A stretch of 64,000 nucleotides of DNA from Flavobacterium sp. LC2016-13 (GCF_009707955.1 NZ_WMDQ01000010.1:62001-126000), one strand, 5' to 3'; counted from the first letter of the stretch, positions 44,990 to 54,070 are shown. Made by a program: numbers and translations. Notes: generated by a model not told the origin, from the sequence alone.

Positions 44990-45649
44990 ATGAGTAAAAT
45001 TCCTGTATATTTTATGCCTGGTTTGGCTGCAAGTCCGGCCATTTTTGAAAGAATCAATCTAGATGAGGCTGTTTTTGAAATGTGTTTCTTAGAATGGGAA
45101 ATTCCGGCAGCAAAAGAATCTCTCACAGATTATGCAATTCGGATTGCCAAGAAAATCAAACATCCAAATCCGGTTTTGATCGGAGTTTCTTTTGGGGGAA
45201 TTCTGGTTCAGGAAATTGCAAAACATATTGATGCGCGTAAAGTTATTATAATTTCGAGTGTTAGAAGTTCTGTTGAATTTCCGAGAAGAATGAAAATCGG
45301 AAAAACAACAAAAGCATACAAATTGATTCCGATGAAAATACTTCTCAATATCGAAAGCCTGGCGAAATATTCCTTTGGAGAAAAAATCAATAAACGTATT
45401 CAGTTATATGAAAAATTCTTATCCGTTCGCGATCTTCGTTATTTGCAATGGGCGGTAGAATCTGTAATACGTTGGGACAGAACTCAAATTGATGAAAATG
45501 TAGTTCATATTCATGGTGATAAAGACGATGTTTTTCCAATAAAATACATCAAGAGCTGCATTATAGTAAAAGGGGGAACTCATGTTATGATTCTCAATAA
45601 ATATAAGTGGCTCAATGAAAATTTGCCTTCGATTATATTGGAAGAGTAA
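44990..45649 (+). CDS. Alpha/beta hydrolase
   Basis: A 219-residue cytosolic hydrolase. N-terminal VYFMPGLAASPAIFERI, nucleophile elbow GVSFGGIL (G-x-S-x-G-G), acid in HGDKDDVFP and catalytic His in GGTHVMI, all in the right order. No signal peptide. The substrate is unknown. The gap before it (44724-44989) is AT-rich with no gene; the start ATG directly precedes SKIPVYFMPG. Confidence 0.85.
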   Translation: MSKIPVYFMPGLAASPAIFERINLDEAVFEMCFLEWEIPAAKESLTDYAIRIAKKIKHPNPVLIGVSFGGILVQEIAKHIDARKVIIISSVRSSVEFPRRMKIGKTTKAYKLIPMKILLNIESLAKYSFGEKINKRIQLYEKFLSVRDLRYLQWAVESVIRWDRTQIDENVVHIHGDKDDVFPIKYIKSCIIVKGGTHVMILNKYKWLNENLPSIILEE

Positions 45650-45730
45650 AAAAAGATATTTGATTTAGAATAAATCCCATTTTGTGTCATTTCTCCTCCG
45701 TCGAAATGATACACTTTGAGTTAATCAATA

Positions 45731-45768
45731 AAAAAATCCCAAACTCTTTTAGAATTTGGGATTTTTTA
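45731..45768. terminator. Bidirectional terminator between convergent genes
   Basis: AAATCCCAAA / TTTGGGATTT arms around CTCTTTTAGAA, with A- and T-runs at the two ends. Confidence 0.9.
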
Positions 45769-45785
45769 TTGAAATTTTAGAAAAA

Positions 45786-46301
45786 CTAGATTTTCTTCAT
45801 TTGTTCTTTCATCATCGTAATTTGCTCTTTCAGCATTCCTTGCTTGTCTAATTTCTTAGCTTCGTTCAATAAATTAGTCGCTTCAAGTTTTCTTCTGCGT
45901 GACATCGCAACTCCTGCAAGGTTTAATTTAGCAACGGCCAAATCCATATCCATTGATAGTCCAAGTTCGATCGCTTTTTTGAAATGTTTCTCGGCTTGGT
46001 TGATATTTGTTTGAGATAACATAATTCCATGAAGGTAATTAAAATATCCTTGTTGTTTTCTTACTAATGCAGCTTCAGGATTTTTAATGTATGCCAGCCA
46101 TTTTTTAGCGCCTTCAAAGTCTTGTTTTCTTAATTTAAGGAAAGCTAAAAGGATGAATTCGTTTTTAAAGTAAAGAAAAATTGGAATCGCAGTTAGTAAA
46201 ATAAGGAAAATTCCGTTCCCGATATTACTCTCTGTAAATTGCCAGATGCCAGCGACTACAAGAAGTCCGGGCAAAATAAGTTTAATATTTTTATGAAACA
46301 T
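45786..46301 (-). CDS. Membrane-anchored TPR-like protein (DUF2892-type N-terminus)
   Basis: A 171-residue protein with two hydrophobic helices at about 8-45 (LILPGLLVVAGIWQF and GNGIFLILLTAIPIFLYF), then helical repeats of TPR type (LHGIMLSQTNINQAEKHFKKAIELG, AVAKLNLAGVAMSRRRKLEATNLLNEAKKLD). It probably scaffolds partners at the inner membrane. Unknown function. It diverges from rpmH with facing consensus promoters. Confidence 0.75.
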   Translation of the reverse strand: MFHKNIKLILPGLLVVAGIWQFTESNIGNGIFLILLTAIPIFLYFKNEFILLAFLKLRKQDFEGAKKWLAYIKNPEAALVRKQQGYFNYLHGIMLSQTNINQAEKHFKKAIELGLSMDMDLAVAKLNLAGVAMSRRRKLEATNLLNEAKKLDKQGMLKEQITMMKEQMKKI

Positions 46302-46323
46302 AATAGATGTATATTTGTGATTG

Positions 46324-46331
46324 CAAATATA
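46324..46331 (-). promoter_or_regulatory. -7 box for the TPR-like gene
   Basis: TATATTTG on the minus strand, 22 bases before its ATG, facing the rpmH promoter. Confidence 0.6.
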
Positions 46332-46365
46332 GTAAAATGAATTAAAAATATTTTTATTAAAGTAC

Positions 46366-46395
46366 TTGCCAGAAAAAAAAGTCTTTGTATATTTG
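46366..46395 (+). promoter_or_regulatory. Promoter of rpmH
   Basis: TTG (46366-46368), 19 bases, TATATTTG (46388-46395). It implies a leader of about 65 bases. Confidence 0.7.
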
Positions 46396-46467
46396 CACTC
46401 GGTTTTAGAATAACGATATTCGAAAACAGAAAAGAGATATTAGATACCATTTTAAAGATACAAAGCA

Positions 46468-46629
46468 ATGAGCAAAAGAACATTTCAACCATCGAAAAGA
46501 AAAAGAAGAAATAAGCACGGATTTATGGACAGAATGGCTTCTGCGAATGGAAGAAAAGTTCTAGCGCGTAGAAGAGCAAAAGGAAGACATAAATTAACTG
46601 TTTCTAGCGAACCTAGACACAAAAAATAA
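46468..46629 (+). CDS. rpmH: 50S ribosomal protein L34
   Basis: A 53-residue gene. The translation begins MSKRTFQPSKRKRRNKHGF and contains MASANGRKVLARRRAKGRHKLTV, the unmistakable L34 pattern, with a C-terminal basic tail ending EPRHKK. It lies in the plus-strand gap before carB; an overlapping minus-strand frame is an artefact. It is a large-subunit protein that binds 23S rRNA. Unlike many bacteria, it is not next to rnpA and dnaA here. Confidence 0.97.
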   Translation: MSKRTFQPSKRKRRNKHGFMDRMASANGRKVLARRRAKGRHKLTVSSEPRHKK

Positions 46630-46648
46630 TGTTTCTATAAACATAAAT

Positions 46649-46682
46649 AAGGCGTTACTTTTTTAGTATCGCCTTTTTTTAT
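46649..46682 (+). terminator. Terminator of rpmH
   Basis: GGCG-TTAC with GTAT-CGCC (one mismatch) around a T-rich loop, then TTTTTTT. Confidence 0.75.
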
Positions 46683-46775
46683 ACCTTGTCAGTAAAAAAA
46701 CCTGCAACATTCTGGTTTATAAAGTACTACAAGTGATTTTTGAATACCGAATTATAACTACACAATACAAATAAA

Positions 46776-49631
46776 ATGCCTAAAGACACATCAATAAAAT
46801 CCGTTTTAATAATAGGTTCAGGACCTATTGTTATTGGTCAAGCTTGCGAATTTGATTATGCAGGTTCTCAATCTGCACGTTCTATTCGTGAAGAAGGAAT
46901 TGAAGTTATCTTGATAAACTCAAATCCAGCGACTATTATGACCGACCCAACAATGGCCGATCATGTATATTTGAAACCACTAACTACAAAATCGATTATT
47001 GAAATTCTAAAGGAACATCCACAAATTGATGCTGTTTTGCCTACAATGGGAGGACAAACCGCTTTAAATTTATGTTTGGAAGCTGAAGAAAAAGGAATCT
47101 GGCAGGATTTTGGAGTAAAATTAATAGGAGTTGATGTAAACGCTATTAATATTACCGAAGACAGAGAGCAGTTTAAACAGCTTTTAGAAAGAATTAATGT
47201 ACCAACTGCACCTGCAAAAACAGCTACTTCATATTTAGAAGGAAAAGAAATTGCACAGGAATTTGGTTTCCCGCTTGTAATTCGTCCTTCGTTTACACTT
47301 GGAGGAACTGGAGCAGCAATTGTTTATAAAAAAGAAGATTTTGATGAGCTTTTAACTCGCGGACTTGAAGCTTCTCCAATACACGAAGTTTTAATTGATA
47401 AAGCTTTAATGGGATGGAAAGAATATGAGTTAGAACTTTTAAGAGATAAAAATGATAATGTTGTAATTATTTGTTCGATCGAAAATATGGATCCAATGGG
47501 AATTCATACCGGAGATTCGATTACAGTTGCGCCAGCGATGACATTATCTGATACAACTTTCCAAAAATTACGTGACTATGCCATCTTAATGATGAGAAGT
47601 ATCGGAAATTTTGCGGGAGGATGTAACGTACAATTCGCAGTTTCGCCAGACGGAAAAGAAGATATTGTAGCCATCGAGATTAATCCTCGTGTGTCTCGTT
47701 CATCTGCTTTAGCATCAAAAGCAACAGGTTATCCAATTGCTAAAATTGCTTCTAAACTAGCTTTAGGATATAATCTTGATGAATTGCAAAATCAAATTAC
47801 AAAATCGACTTCGGCTCTGTTTGAACCAACTCTTGATTATGTAATTGTAAAAATACCACGTTGGAATTTTGATAAATTTGAAGGTGCTGACAGAACGTTG
47901 GGTCTTCAAATGAAATCTGTTGGTGAAGTAATGGGAATTGGGCGTTCGTTCCAGGAAGCATTACATAAAGCCACTCAATCTCTTGAAATCAAAAGAAATG
48001 GTTTAGGTGCTGACGGAAAAGGATATAAAAACTACGAACAAATTATCGAGAAACTAACTTTTGCAAGTTGGGACCGTGTTTTTGTAATTTATGATGCAAT
48101 CGCAATGGGAATTCCGTTGAGCCGCATTCATGAAATCACAAAAATCGATATGTGGTTCTTAAAACAATATGAAGAACTTTATACTTTAGAGAAAGAAATT
48201 TCAAACTATAAAGTATCTAATCTTCCGAAAGAACTTTTGCTTGAAGCGAAACAAAAAGGTTTTGCAGACAGACAAATTGCTCACATGATGAATTGTCTGG
48301 AAAGTGAAGTACATACTTTACGTGAAGAAAAAAATATTAACCGTGTATTTAAACTGGTTGATACTTGTGCAGCTGAGTTTAAAGCAAAAACACCTTATTA
48401 TTATTCCACTTTTGAGGCTGAAATCGAAAAAGCAAATGGCGAGCGTTATGTAGATAACGAAAGTATTGTAACCGATAAAAAGAAAATTATAGTTCTTGGT
48501 TCAGGACCAAACAGAATTGGACAAGGAATTGAGTTTGATTATTCTTGTGTACACGGAGTTTTGGCAGCTAAAGAATGTGGTTACGAAACGATTATGATTA
48601 ACTGTAATCCTGAAACGGTTTCGACTGATTTTGATACAGCTGATAAATTATATTTCGAACCTGTTTTCTGGGAACATATTTATGACATTATTCAGCATGA
48701 AAAACCAGAAGGTGTAATTGTTCAGTTAGGTGGACAAACGGCTTTGAAATTAGCTGAAAAATTGTCTAAATACGGAGTAAAAATCATCGGAACTAGTTTT
48801 GATGCACTTGACTTGGCAGAAGACAGAGGAAGATTCTCAGATTTATTGAGAGAATTGCATATTCCTTTCCCGCAATTTGGAATCGCTGAAACAGCAGATG
48901 AAGCTTCTGCACTTGCTGATACTTTAGATTTCCCATTATTGATTCGTCCTTCTTATGTATTAGGAGGTCAGGGAATGAAAATCGTAATCAACAAAAAAGA
49001 ATTAGAAGAGCACGTTATCAACTTATTGAAAACAATCCCGGGAAATAAATTGCTTTTAGATCATTATTTGGCCGGAGCAATCGAAGCTGAAGCAGATGCA
49101 ATTTGTGATGCTGATGGAAATGTTTACATCATAGGAATTATGGAGCACATCGAACCTTGTGGAGTTCACTCGGGAGATAGTAATGCTACTTTGCCTCCTT
49201 TTAACTTGGGAGAATTTGTAATGCAACAGATAAAAGATCATACTGTAAAAATTGCCAGAGCTTTAAAAACGGTTGGTTTAATCAACATTCAGTTTGCGAT
49301 AAAAGATGATACGGTTTATATTATCGAAGCAAATCCTAGAGCATCGAGAACAGTACCATTTATTGCAAAAGCTTACGGAGAACCTTATGTAAATTACGCT
49401 ACAAAAGTAATGTTAGGACACAGTAAAGTAACTGATTTTGATTTTAACCCTCAATTAAAAGGATACGCAATCAAACAACCGGTTTTCTCTTTCAGCAAAT
49501 TCCATAATGTAAACAAAGCATTAGGACCTGAAATGAAATCGACAGGAGAAAGTATCTTGTTTATAGATGACTTAAAAGACGATCAATTCTACGAATTGTA
49601 CTCTAGAAGAAAAATGTATTTGAGTAAATAA
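46776..49631 (+). CDS. carB: Carbamoyl-phosphate synthase large subunit, without allosteric domain
   Basis: A 951-residue ATP-dependent synthetase that makes carbamoyl phosphate for arginine and pyrimidine synthesis with CarA. Two homologous ATP-grasp halves are visible: SVLIIGSGPIVIGQACEFDYAG with EINPRVSRSSALASKATGYPIA, and IIVLGSGPNRIGQGIEFDYS with IEANPRASRTVPFIAKAYG. The protein stops soon after LGPEMKSTGE, where the E. coli enzyme (1073 residues) continues into the MGS-like domain that binds UMP and ornithine. carA is not adjacent in this window. Confidence 0.97.
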   Translation: MPKDTSIKSVLIIGSGPIVIGQACEFDYAGSQSARSIREEGIEVILINSNPATIMTDPTMADHVYLKPLTTKSIIEILKEHPQIDAVLPTMGGQTALNLCLEAEEKGIWQDFGVKLIGVDVNAINITEDREQFKQLLERINVPTAPAKTATSYLEGKEIAQEFGFPLVIRPSFTLGGTGAAIVYKKEDFDELLTRGLEASPIHEVLIDKALMGWKEYELELLRDKNDNVVIICSIENMDPMGIHTGDSITVAPAMTLSDTTFQKLRDYAILMMRSIGNFAGGCNVQFAVSPDGKEDIVAIEINPRVSRSSALASKATGYPIAKIASKLALGYNLDELQNQITKSTSALFEPTLDYVIVKIPRWNFDKFEGADRTLGLQMKSVGEVMGIGRSFQEALHKATQSLEIKRNGLGADGKGYKNYEQIIEKLTFASWDRVFVIYDAIAMGIPLSRIHEITKIDMWFLKQYEELYTLEKEISNYKVSNLPKELLLEAKQKGFADRQIAHMMNCLESEVHTLREEKNINRVFKLVDTCAAEFKAKTPYYYSTFEAEIEKANGERYVDNESIVTDKKKIIVLGSGPNRIGQGIEFDYSCVHGVLAAKECGYETIMINCNPETVSTDFDTADKLYFEPVFWEHIYDIIQHEKPEGVIVQLGGQTALKLAEKLSKYGVKIIGTSFDALDLAEDRGRFSDLLRELHIPFPQFGIAETADEASALADTLDFPLLIRPSYVLGGQGMKIVINKKELEEHVINLLKTIPGNKLLLDHYLAGAIEAEADAICDADGNVYIIGIMEHIEPCGVHSGDSNATLPPFNLGEFVMQQIKDHTVKIARALKTVGLINIQFAIKDDTVYIIEANPRASRTVPFIAKAYGEPYVNYATKVMLGHSKVTDFDFNPQLKGYAIKQPVFSFSKFHNVNKALGPEMKSTGESILFIDDLKDDQFYELYSRRKMYLSK

Positions 49632-49650
49632 AACTCAAACCTGATAAATA

Positions 49651-49682
49651 AAAAAGCTCCATAATTTATGGAGCTTTTTTTG
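49651..49682. terminator. Terminator of carB, also usable by yiaA
   Basis: AAAAGCTCCATAA / TTATGGAGCTTTT stem between convergent genes. Confidence 0.9.
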
Positions 49683-49728
49683 TTTAATCAATTTGGAAGT
49701 TATTCTTGTTTATTATAATTTTTTGAGA

Positions 49729-50124
49729 TTATTCATTAGAAAACGACATATTATCTCTAGTGTTTTTTTGTACAGAAATTGCACCAAAAAGCGCTAATAA
49801 AAATGCAAATGCATAAAAACCTTTTTCACTTGGTAAAATTGTAGCATTCCAAAGCCCTACAGTTAGTAATACAATTGACAAAAGTGTCCCGAACCAGCAA
49901 ATTCCATAATACATATCTGTTACCGGAAGTTTTTCAAGTCTGTCCCTTACACTTTTTTGTAGTGAAACTACAGCAAACAGACCAAACATCAGAACTGTAA
50001 AATAATATCCTTTTTCGTTTAAAAGCATTTCGGCTCTGGCAAGCCCAACAATGTATCCAATCATTCCAGCTCCAAGAGCAACCCAAGATGCTGCAATAAA
50101 GGCATTCGATGTTTTTTGTACCAT
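49729..50124 (-). CDS. YiaA/YiaB-like inner membrane protein
   Basis: A 131-residue protein with four hydrophobic helices in two repeated pairs. Each pair has the pattern ...LxxxEKGYYFTVLMFGLFAVVSLQKSVRDR / ...SEKGFYAFAFLLALFGAISVQKNTRDN, the YiaAB two-helix domain. Both halves keep the EKG(F/Y)Y and QK-x-(V/T)-R-D signatures, showing an internal duplication. Function unknown. Confidence 0.88.
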   Translation of the reverse strand: MVQKTSNAFIAASWVALGAGMIGYIVGLARAEMLLNEKGYYFTVLMFGLFAVVSLQKSVRDRLEKLPVTDMYYGICWFGTLLSIVLLTVGLWNATILPSEKGFYAFAFLLALFGAISVQKNTRDNMSFSNE

Positions 50125-50169
50125 ATTTATTATTTTTGGTTAAGTAACAAATATAGTTAAATTTAGGTT

Positions 50170-50300
50170 CAAAGTTGCAAAGGCTTAAAGGTTCAAAGAT
50201 TCAAGTAATTGAGTTACAAAACAAAAAAGCACTATAGAAATATAGTGCTTTTTTGTTTTGATTAATTTCGTTTTTAAACCTCTGAGCCTTTGCAACTTTG
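50170..50300. repeat. Long inverted repeat around a terminator
   Basis: Arms CAAAGTTGCAAAGGCT (50170-50185) and its perfect complement (50285-50300) enclose a strong hairpin (AAACAAAAAAGCACTATA...TATAGTGCTTTTTTGTTT, 50218-50259) that terminates the DUF4252 operon. It is the same two-level design as at 27.75 kb. Confidence 0.85.
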
Positions 50301-50321
50301 AATCTTGAAATTAAAGATGTA

Positions 50322-50858
50322 TTATTTAATCAATTGCTGCAAAGGTTTCAATTGATCCATGTCTATTTTTGATTCTTTCAAGACAGACATTAAAGTCATA
50401 ATGTTATTCGGATTCATGTTTTTTCCCAGAACACGAACAACCGCAAATCCATTTTCTTTTCTGTTCGCAAACACTACAAATTCTTCGATATTATCATCAG
50501 TACCAACATAACTTATTGAAGCACCGTCTTTACCGGAACCATATTTCATTAATTCCTGATATTTAGGATTTTTCAGAATCGCTTTAACTTTTGCTCTTTC
50601 AGTTTCAAATTGTGCCTGATTTTTAGCATTGGCTTTAAATGCCAGAATGTTCATCTTATCAAAAGAATTTAAAGCTTCTGTTTGTTGTGCAGATAACTTT
50701 GCTTTTTCTAAGTTTAAAATACTAGGCGAAACATCGACTGAAATAAAATCCTTATTATCGGTATTTTCTACAAAATATTTTTGCAATGAAGGTTCAGAAT
50801 TACAACTCATTAAAGTTAGTAATACCAAAATGGCTGAGGTAAAGACGCTGCGTTTCAT
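50322..50858 (-). CDS. DUF4252 lipoprotein (paralogue 2)
   Basis: A 178-residue lipoprotein (acylated Cys in LTLMSCNSEP). The mature part shows the DUF4252 pattern: FISVDVSPSILNLEK, KMNILAFKAN, SISYVGTDDNIEEFVVFANRKENGFAVVRVLGKNMNPNNIMTLM. Last gene of the ECF operon, separated from its paralogue by 2 bases. DUF4252 proteins are typical of Bacteroidota ECF operons; function unknown. Confidence 0.87.
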   Translation of the reverse strand: MKRSVFTSAILVLLTLMSCNSEPSLQKYFVENTDNKDFISVDVSPSILNLEKAKLSAQQTEALNSFDKMNILAFKANAKNQAQFETERAKVKAILKNPKYQELMKYGSGKDGASISYVGTDDNIEEFVVFANRKENGFAVVRVLGKNMNPNNIMTLMSVLKESKIDMDQLKPLQQLIK

Positions 50859-50860
50859 AA

Positions 50861-51388
50861 TTATTTTCTGCTTTTAGAAGCTTTTTTTAAATCAGTTCCT
50901 CCAGGAAGTTGCATCTTGTCTGTAAGTACTGAAATTTCATTGATATCAAAATTACCTGTTAAAGACAATAAGACCGTTTCTTCGTTTTTTGCCCCGTCAA
51001 TAAACATTAGCAATTCTTTTACCTGCGAATCGCTGGCGCCAGATTTTACTAGTATTTTTACGTTTCTACCGCTGTCGTTTACTCGCATTAATTCTTCTAA
51101 GCCGGCTGTTTTTACATATTTATCGGCAGAAGCTTTCATATCTGCTTCAACTTTTGGGTTTTTGGTTGTAAACACTTTCAAATAGTCTAATTTTTTAATC
51201 AGGCTTATGTATTGTTGCATTTCTTTATCAGAAGCATCAACTTTTACCTTACTCATTAAATCGAACATTTTTTTGTTTACAATTACAGATGTCACATCGT
51301 CCTGACCATCATATTTATCGAATGCACCTTGTGCATAAAAAGTAGTAGTAACAAATGCGAAAACTAGTGTTATGATGAAATTTTTCAT
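50861..51388 (-). CDS. DUF4252 exported protein (paralogue 1)
   Basis: A 175-residue protein with a cleavable signal peptide (TTTFYAQ) rather than a lipobox. The DUF4252 body follows: VTSVIVNKKMFDLMSKV, YLKVFTTKNPKVEADMK, ETVLLSLTGNFDINEISVLTDKM. Third gene of the sigma factor operon. Its lipidated sister follows immediately, so the pair may act as one periplasmic and one anchored component. Confidence 0.87.
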   Translation of the reverse strand: MKNFIITLVFAFVTTTFYAQGAFDKYDGQDDVTSVIVNKKMFDLMSKVKVDASDKEMQQYISLIKKLDYLKVFTTKNPKVEADMKASADKYVKTAGLEELMRVNDSGRNVKILVKSGASDSQVKELLMFIDGAKNEETVLLSLTGNFDINEISVLTDKMQLPGGTDLKKASKSRK

Positions 51389-51403
51389 TTTTATTAAATT
51401 TAA

Positions 51404-51862
51404 TTATTGTTTAAAAATTTTGTTTTTTGATTGTTGATATTCTTTAATGTATTGCACACTTCCAATGCCTACATTAACATTGTTTGATAATAAGGCCAAA
51501 GCTTTTTGCGTTGCAGCAAGTGCTTCTTCCGGATTATCATAGGTTCCTAATTCTGATTGCGCTACAACCGGAGTCGTATTTTGATCGCTCACATACAAAT
51601 AGGTTCCAATTCCCAGTAAAACAACAACAGAAGCTGCAATTGATATCCACGCCACATTTCGTTTTTTAGTTTTTAGTGGTAATTCCTGCGTTGATTTTTG
51701 TTGTTTTACCTGAGAGAAATAACCAAAAATTGGTTTGTATTGCTCTAAATGCTGCGCAACATTTGGTGAAGAAAAATATTCTTTTAATTGATTTTCTTCG
51801 GCAATACTTGTTTCTCCCTGAAAGTATTTTTCTAATATATCTTCTATTCTATTTAATTCCAT
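51404..51862 (-). CDS. Probable anti-sigma factor-like membrane protein
   Basis: A 152-residue protein with one transmembrane helix at about 71-90 (WISIAASVVVLLGIGTYLYV). The N-terminal 65 residues are cytosolic and begin LNRIEDILEKYFQGETSIAEENQLKEYFSS, the usual opening of Bacteroidota anti-sigma-like proteins. The periplasmic C-terminus is about 60 residues. It overlaps the sigma factor gene by 14 bases, so the products are translated together. It probably binds and holds the sigma factor, which is inference from position. Confidence 0.72.
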   Translation of the reverse strand: MELNRIEDILEKYFQGETSIAEENQLKEYFSSPNVAQHLEQYKPIFGYFSQVKQQKSTQELPLKTKKRNVAWISIAASVVVLLGIGTYLYVSDQNTTPVVAQSELGTYDNPEEALAATQKALALLSNNVNVGIGSVQYIKEYQQSKNKIFKQ

Positions 51863-52358
51863 AACGGTGTGTATTAAGCATTGATTCTCTTATTTTTTTT
51901 CTCGCTCTCGAAAGGGCTACCCGGATAGCCGTTTCATTCATGTCAACAATTTTCGCAATTTCATCAAATTCATATTGTTCAACATCGCGTAACTGAATTA
52001 ATATTTGTTGTTGTTCCGGCAACTGACTCATTATTTTTTCGACCCATTCTAAACTATCAATATCTTCTAATTGTTTATCTAATTGAGGCTCACGGTCTGT
52101 AAAATTATTATGCACAATTTTTAAGTTTCCTGCTCTTTTCGATTTTAATTGATCCAGACAATAGTTTTTAGTCATTGTCATGGCTACAGCTTCAATATTA
52201 TTATAAGCTTCCAGATTTTCTTTTTTGTTCCATAATTTCACCATCACCTCCTGAGTAGCATCTTCTGCTTCTTCGGTACTGGTAAGCAATCTTTTTGCCA
52301 GACGAAAAACTTTGTCTTTAAAAGGATTTATTAATTCTATAAACAAAATTTGATTCAT
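51849..52358 (-). CDS. ECF-type RNA polymerase sigma factor
   Basis: A 169-residue sigma-70 family protein. The region 2 part is DKVFRLAKRLLTSTEEAEDATQEVMVKLW, and region 4 is a helix-turn-helix at about 110-155 (LPEQQQILIQLRDVEQYEFDEIAKIVDMNETAIRVALSRARKKI). Regions 1 and 3 are lacking, as expected for ECF factors. It is first in an operon with the anti-sigma-like and two DUF4252 genes, and its promoter matches an ECF-type site (see 52455-52481), suggesting autoregulation. Confidence 0.93.
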   Translation of the reverse strand: MNQILFIELINPFKDKVFRLAKRLLTSTEEAEDATQEVMVKLWNKKENLEAYNNIEAVAMTMTKNYCLDQLKSKRAGNLKIVHNNFTDREPQLDKQLEDIDSLEWVEKIMSQLPEQQQILIQLRDVEQYEFDEIAKIVDMNETAIRVALSRARKKIRESMLNTHRYGIK

Positions 52359-52454
52359 ACTGGTTGATTATGATTTGGTTGGTCATTATATTTCGCTGGA
52401 TATTCTTGTTCATTTTATATAATAAATCAAGATTATTGGAGCGCTTATATAGTC

Positions 52455-52481
52455 AAGACGAGGCAGTATTATTTTTGTTAC
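52455..52481 (-). promoter_or_regulatory. ECF-type autoregulated promoter of the sigma operon
   Basis: On the minus strand GTAAC (52477-52481) is followed by 16 bases and CGTCTT (52455-52460), the -35 GTAAC / -10 CGTC form typical of ECF promoters and unlike the housekeeping TAnnTTTG. It is 97 bases before the sigma factor ATG. A palindrome GTTAATTTTTT / AAAAAATTAAC (52491-52517) lies just upstream. Confidence 0.65.
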
Positions 52482-52590
52482 AGCGATGATGTTAATTTTT
52501 TTATAGAAAAAATTAACAAAATTTGTAATTGTTAAAACTAAAGGTAGTAATTTTACGTTAATAGGATAATACCACACCAAAATAAGCTTT

Positions 52591-54066
52591 ATGAAACCAA
52601 TCTTAAAAAGTATACTATTAATATTTTTGCTGGCCTTTTCTTTGCAGTCTTGTGAAGATCAAGATGATGTTGATGCTCCGGCAGATTTGCAAATAAATGA
52701 TTTCATCTGGAAAGGATTAAATCAGTTTTATTTGTGGCAGGCAGATGTTCCTACTTTAGCAGACGATCGTTTTAATACACAAGAGGCTTTGAATTCTTAT
52801 TTACGAGGATATTCTAAACCGGAAGACTTGTTTCAGGATTTATTAAACAAACCAATTAGCAAATTTCCAAAGGGAGAAGCTATAGACCGTTTTAGCTGGA
52901 TTGTTGAAGATTATTCAGTTTTGGAAGGAGAACTTCAGGGAACAACTAAAAATAATGGAATAGATTTTAAATTAACCTATATGCCGGGAAGTTCAACAGA
53001 TGTATTTGGTTTTGTACGTTATGTTATCCCTAATTCTGATGCTGCTGCAAAAGGTGTAAAACGCGGTGATTTATTTACAGGAGTTAACGGAACTCAGCTT
53101 ACGGTTTCTAATTACGAATCATTACTTTTAGATTCTGATAGTTATACATTAAATCTGGCGCAATATAACGGAACTACTTATGTATCTAATGGAAAATCGG
53201 TTTCATTGGTAAAAACTACTTTGGATGAAAATCCTATTTTAGTCAATAAAGTAATTACTTCCGGAAGTCATAAAATTGGTTATTTAATGTACAACGGCTT
53301 TTATCCTAATTATGATTCTCAATTAAACGATGCTTTTGGGCAATTATCGGCACAAGGAATTACAGAACTTGTATTGGATTTAAGATATAATGGGGGAGGA
53401 TCTGTTCAAACAGCGACACGTTTAGCAAGTTTGATTACCGGACAATTTAAAGATCAGATTTTTGCTAAAGAAAAATGGAATAATAAGGTAAACTCGTATT
53501 ATGAAAGTGAAGATCCTGAATCGCTAAATAATAGATTTGTAGATAATATCAACGGACAACCTTTAAACAGTTTACGCTTAACAAAAGTTTATATACTGAC
53601 TACAAACGGAACTGCATCTGCAAGTGAATTGGTAATTAATGGTCTGGCGCCATATATTACTGTAGTTCAGGTTGGAGATGTTACTGTTGGAAAAAATGTT
53701 GGATCTGTAACCTTATATGATTCAGAAACTTTTACAAAAACAAAAGTAAATCCAAATCATAAATATGCGATGCAGCCTTTGGTGCTTAAAATTGTAAATG
53801 CAACTGGTTTTGGAGAATATACGAACGGACTTGAGCCAACTTATAAGCAATTAGAATATATTTCTACATTGGGCGTTTTAGGAGATCCATCTGAGCCATT
53901 ATTAAATGCAGCTATTTCAGCTATTACAGGCACGGCAACAAAAAGAGTACAGCAGGACAGAGGAGAAGCTTTGCGAACATTTATAGATTCTAAATCAATA
54001 AACGGAATCAGAAATCAAATGTATGTAGAGAAAGCTCCCGAGGGACTTTTAAGATCACTAAAATAA
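52591..54066 (+). CDS. S41 family peptidase (carboxyl-terminal processing type), lipoprotein
   Basis: A 491-residue protease. Lipobox LQSCEDQDDVD: the acidic stretch after Cys22 resembles the export signal that sends lipoproteins to the cell surface in Bacteroidota. A PDZ-like segment is at about 135-185 (FVRYVIPNSDAAAKGVKRGDLFTGVNG), then the S41 core with VLDLRYNGGGSV and the nucleophile in TNGTASASELV. Surface display is inference. It diverges from the ECF operon. Confidence 0.88.
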   Translation: MKPILKSILLIFLLAFSLQSCEDQDDVDAPADLQINDFIWKGLNQFYLWQADVPTLADDRFNTQEALNSYLRGYSKPEDLFQDLLNKPISKFPKGEAIDRFSWIVEDYSVLEGELQGTTKNNGIDFKLTYMPGSSTDVFGFVRYVIPNSDAAAKGVKRGDLFTGVNGTQLTVSNYESLLLDSDSYTLNLAQYNGTTYVSNGKSVSLVKTTLDENPILVNKVITSGSHKIGYLMYNGFYPNYDSQLNDAFGQLSAQGITELVLDLRYNGGGSVQTATRLASLITGQFKDQIFAKEKWNNKVNSYYESEDPESLNNRFVDNINGQPLNSLRLTKVYILTTNGTASASELVINGLAPYITVVQVGDVTVGKNVGSVTLYDSETFTKTKVNPNHKYAMQPLVLKIVNATGFGEYTNGLEPTYKQLEYISTLGVLGDPSEPLLNAAISAITGTATKRVQQDRGEALRTFIDSKSINGIRNQMYVEKAPEGLLRSLK

Positions 54067-54070
54067 ATAA

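Noticed and set aside
46256..46492. 78-residue minus-strand reading frame near rpmH
   Set aside because: It lies opposite the rpmH start and its promoter region and crosses the consensus promoters; the true gene is L34 on the plus strand.
52470..52477. TATTTTTG as a promoter for the S41 protease gene
   Set aside because: It overlaps the ECF promoter on the other strand, lacks a spaced TTG, and may be chance in AT-rich sequence.
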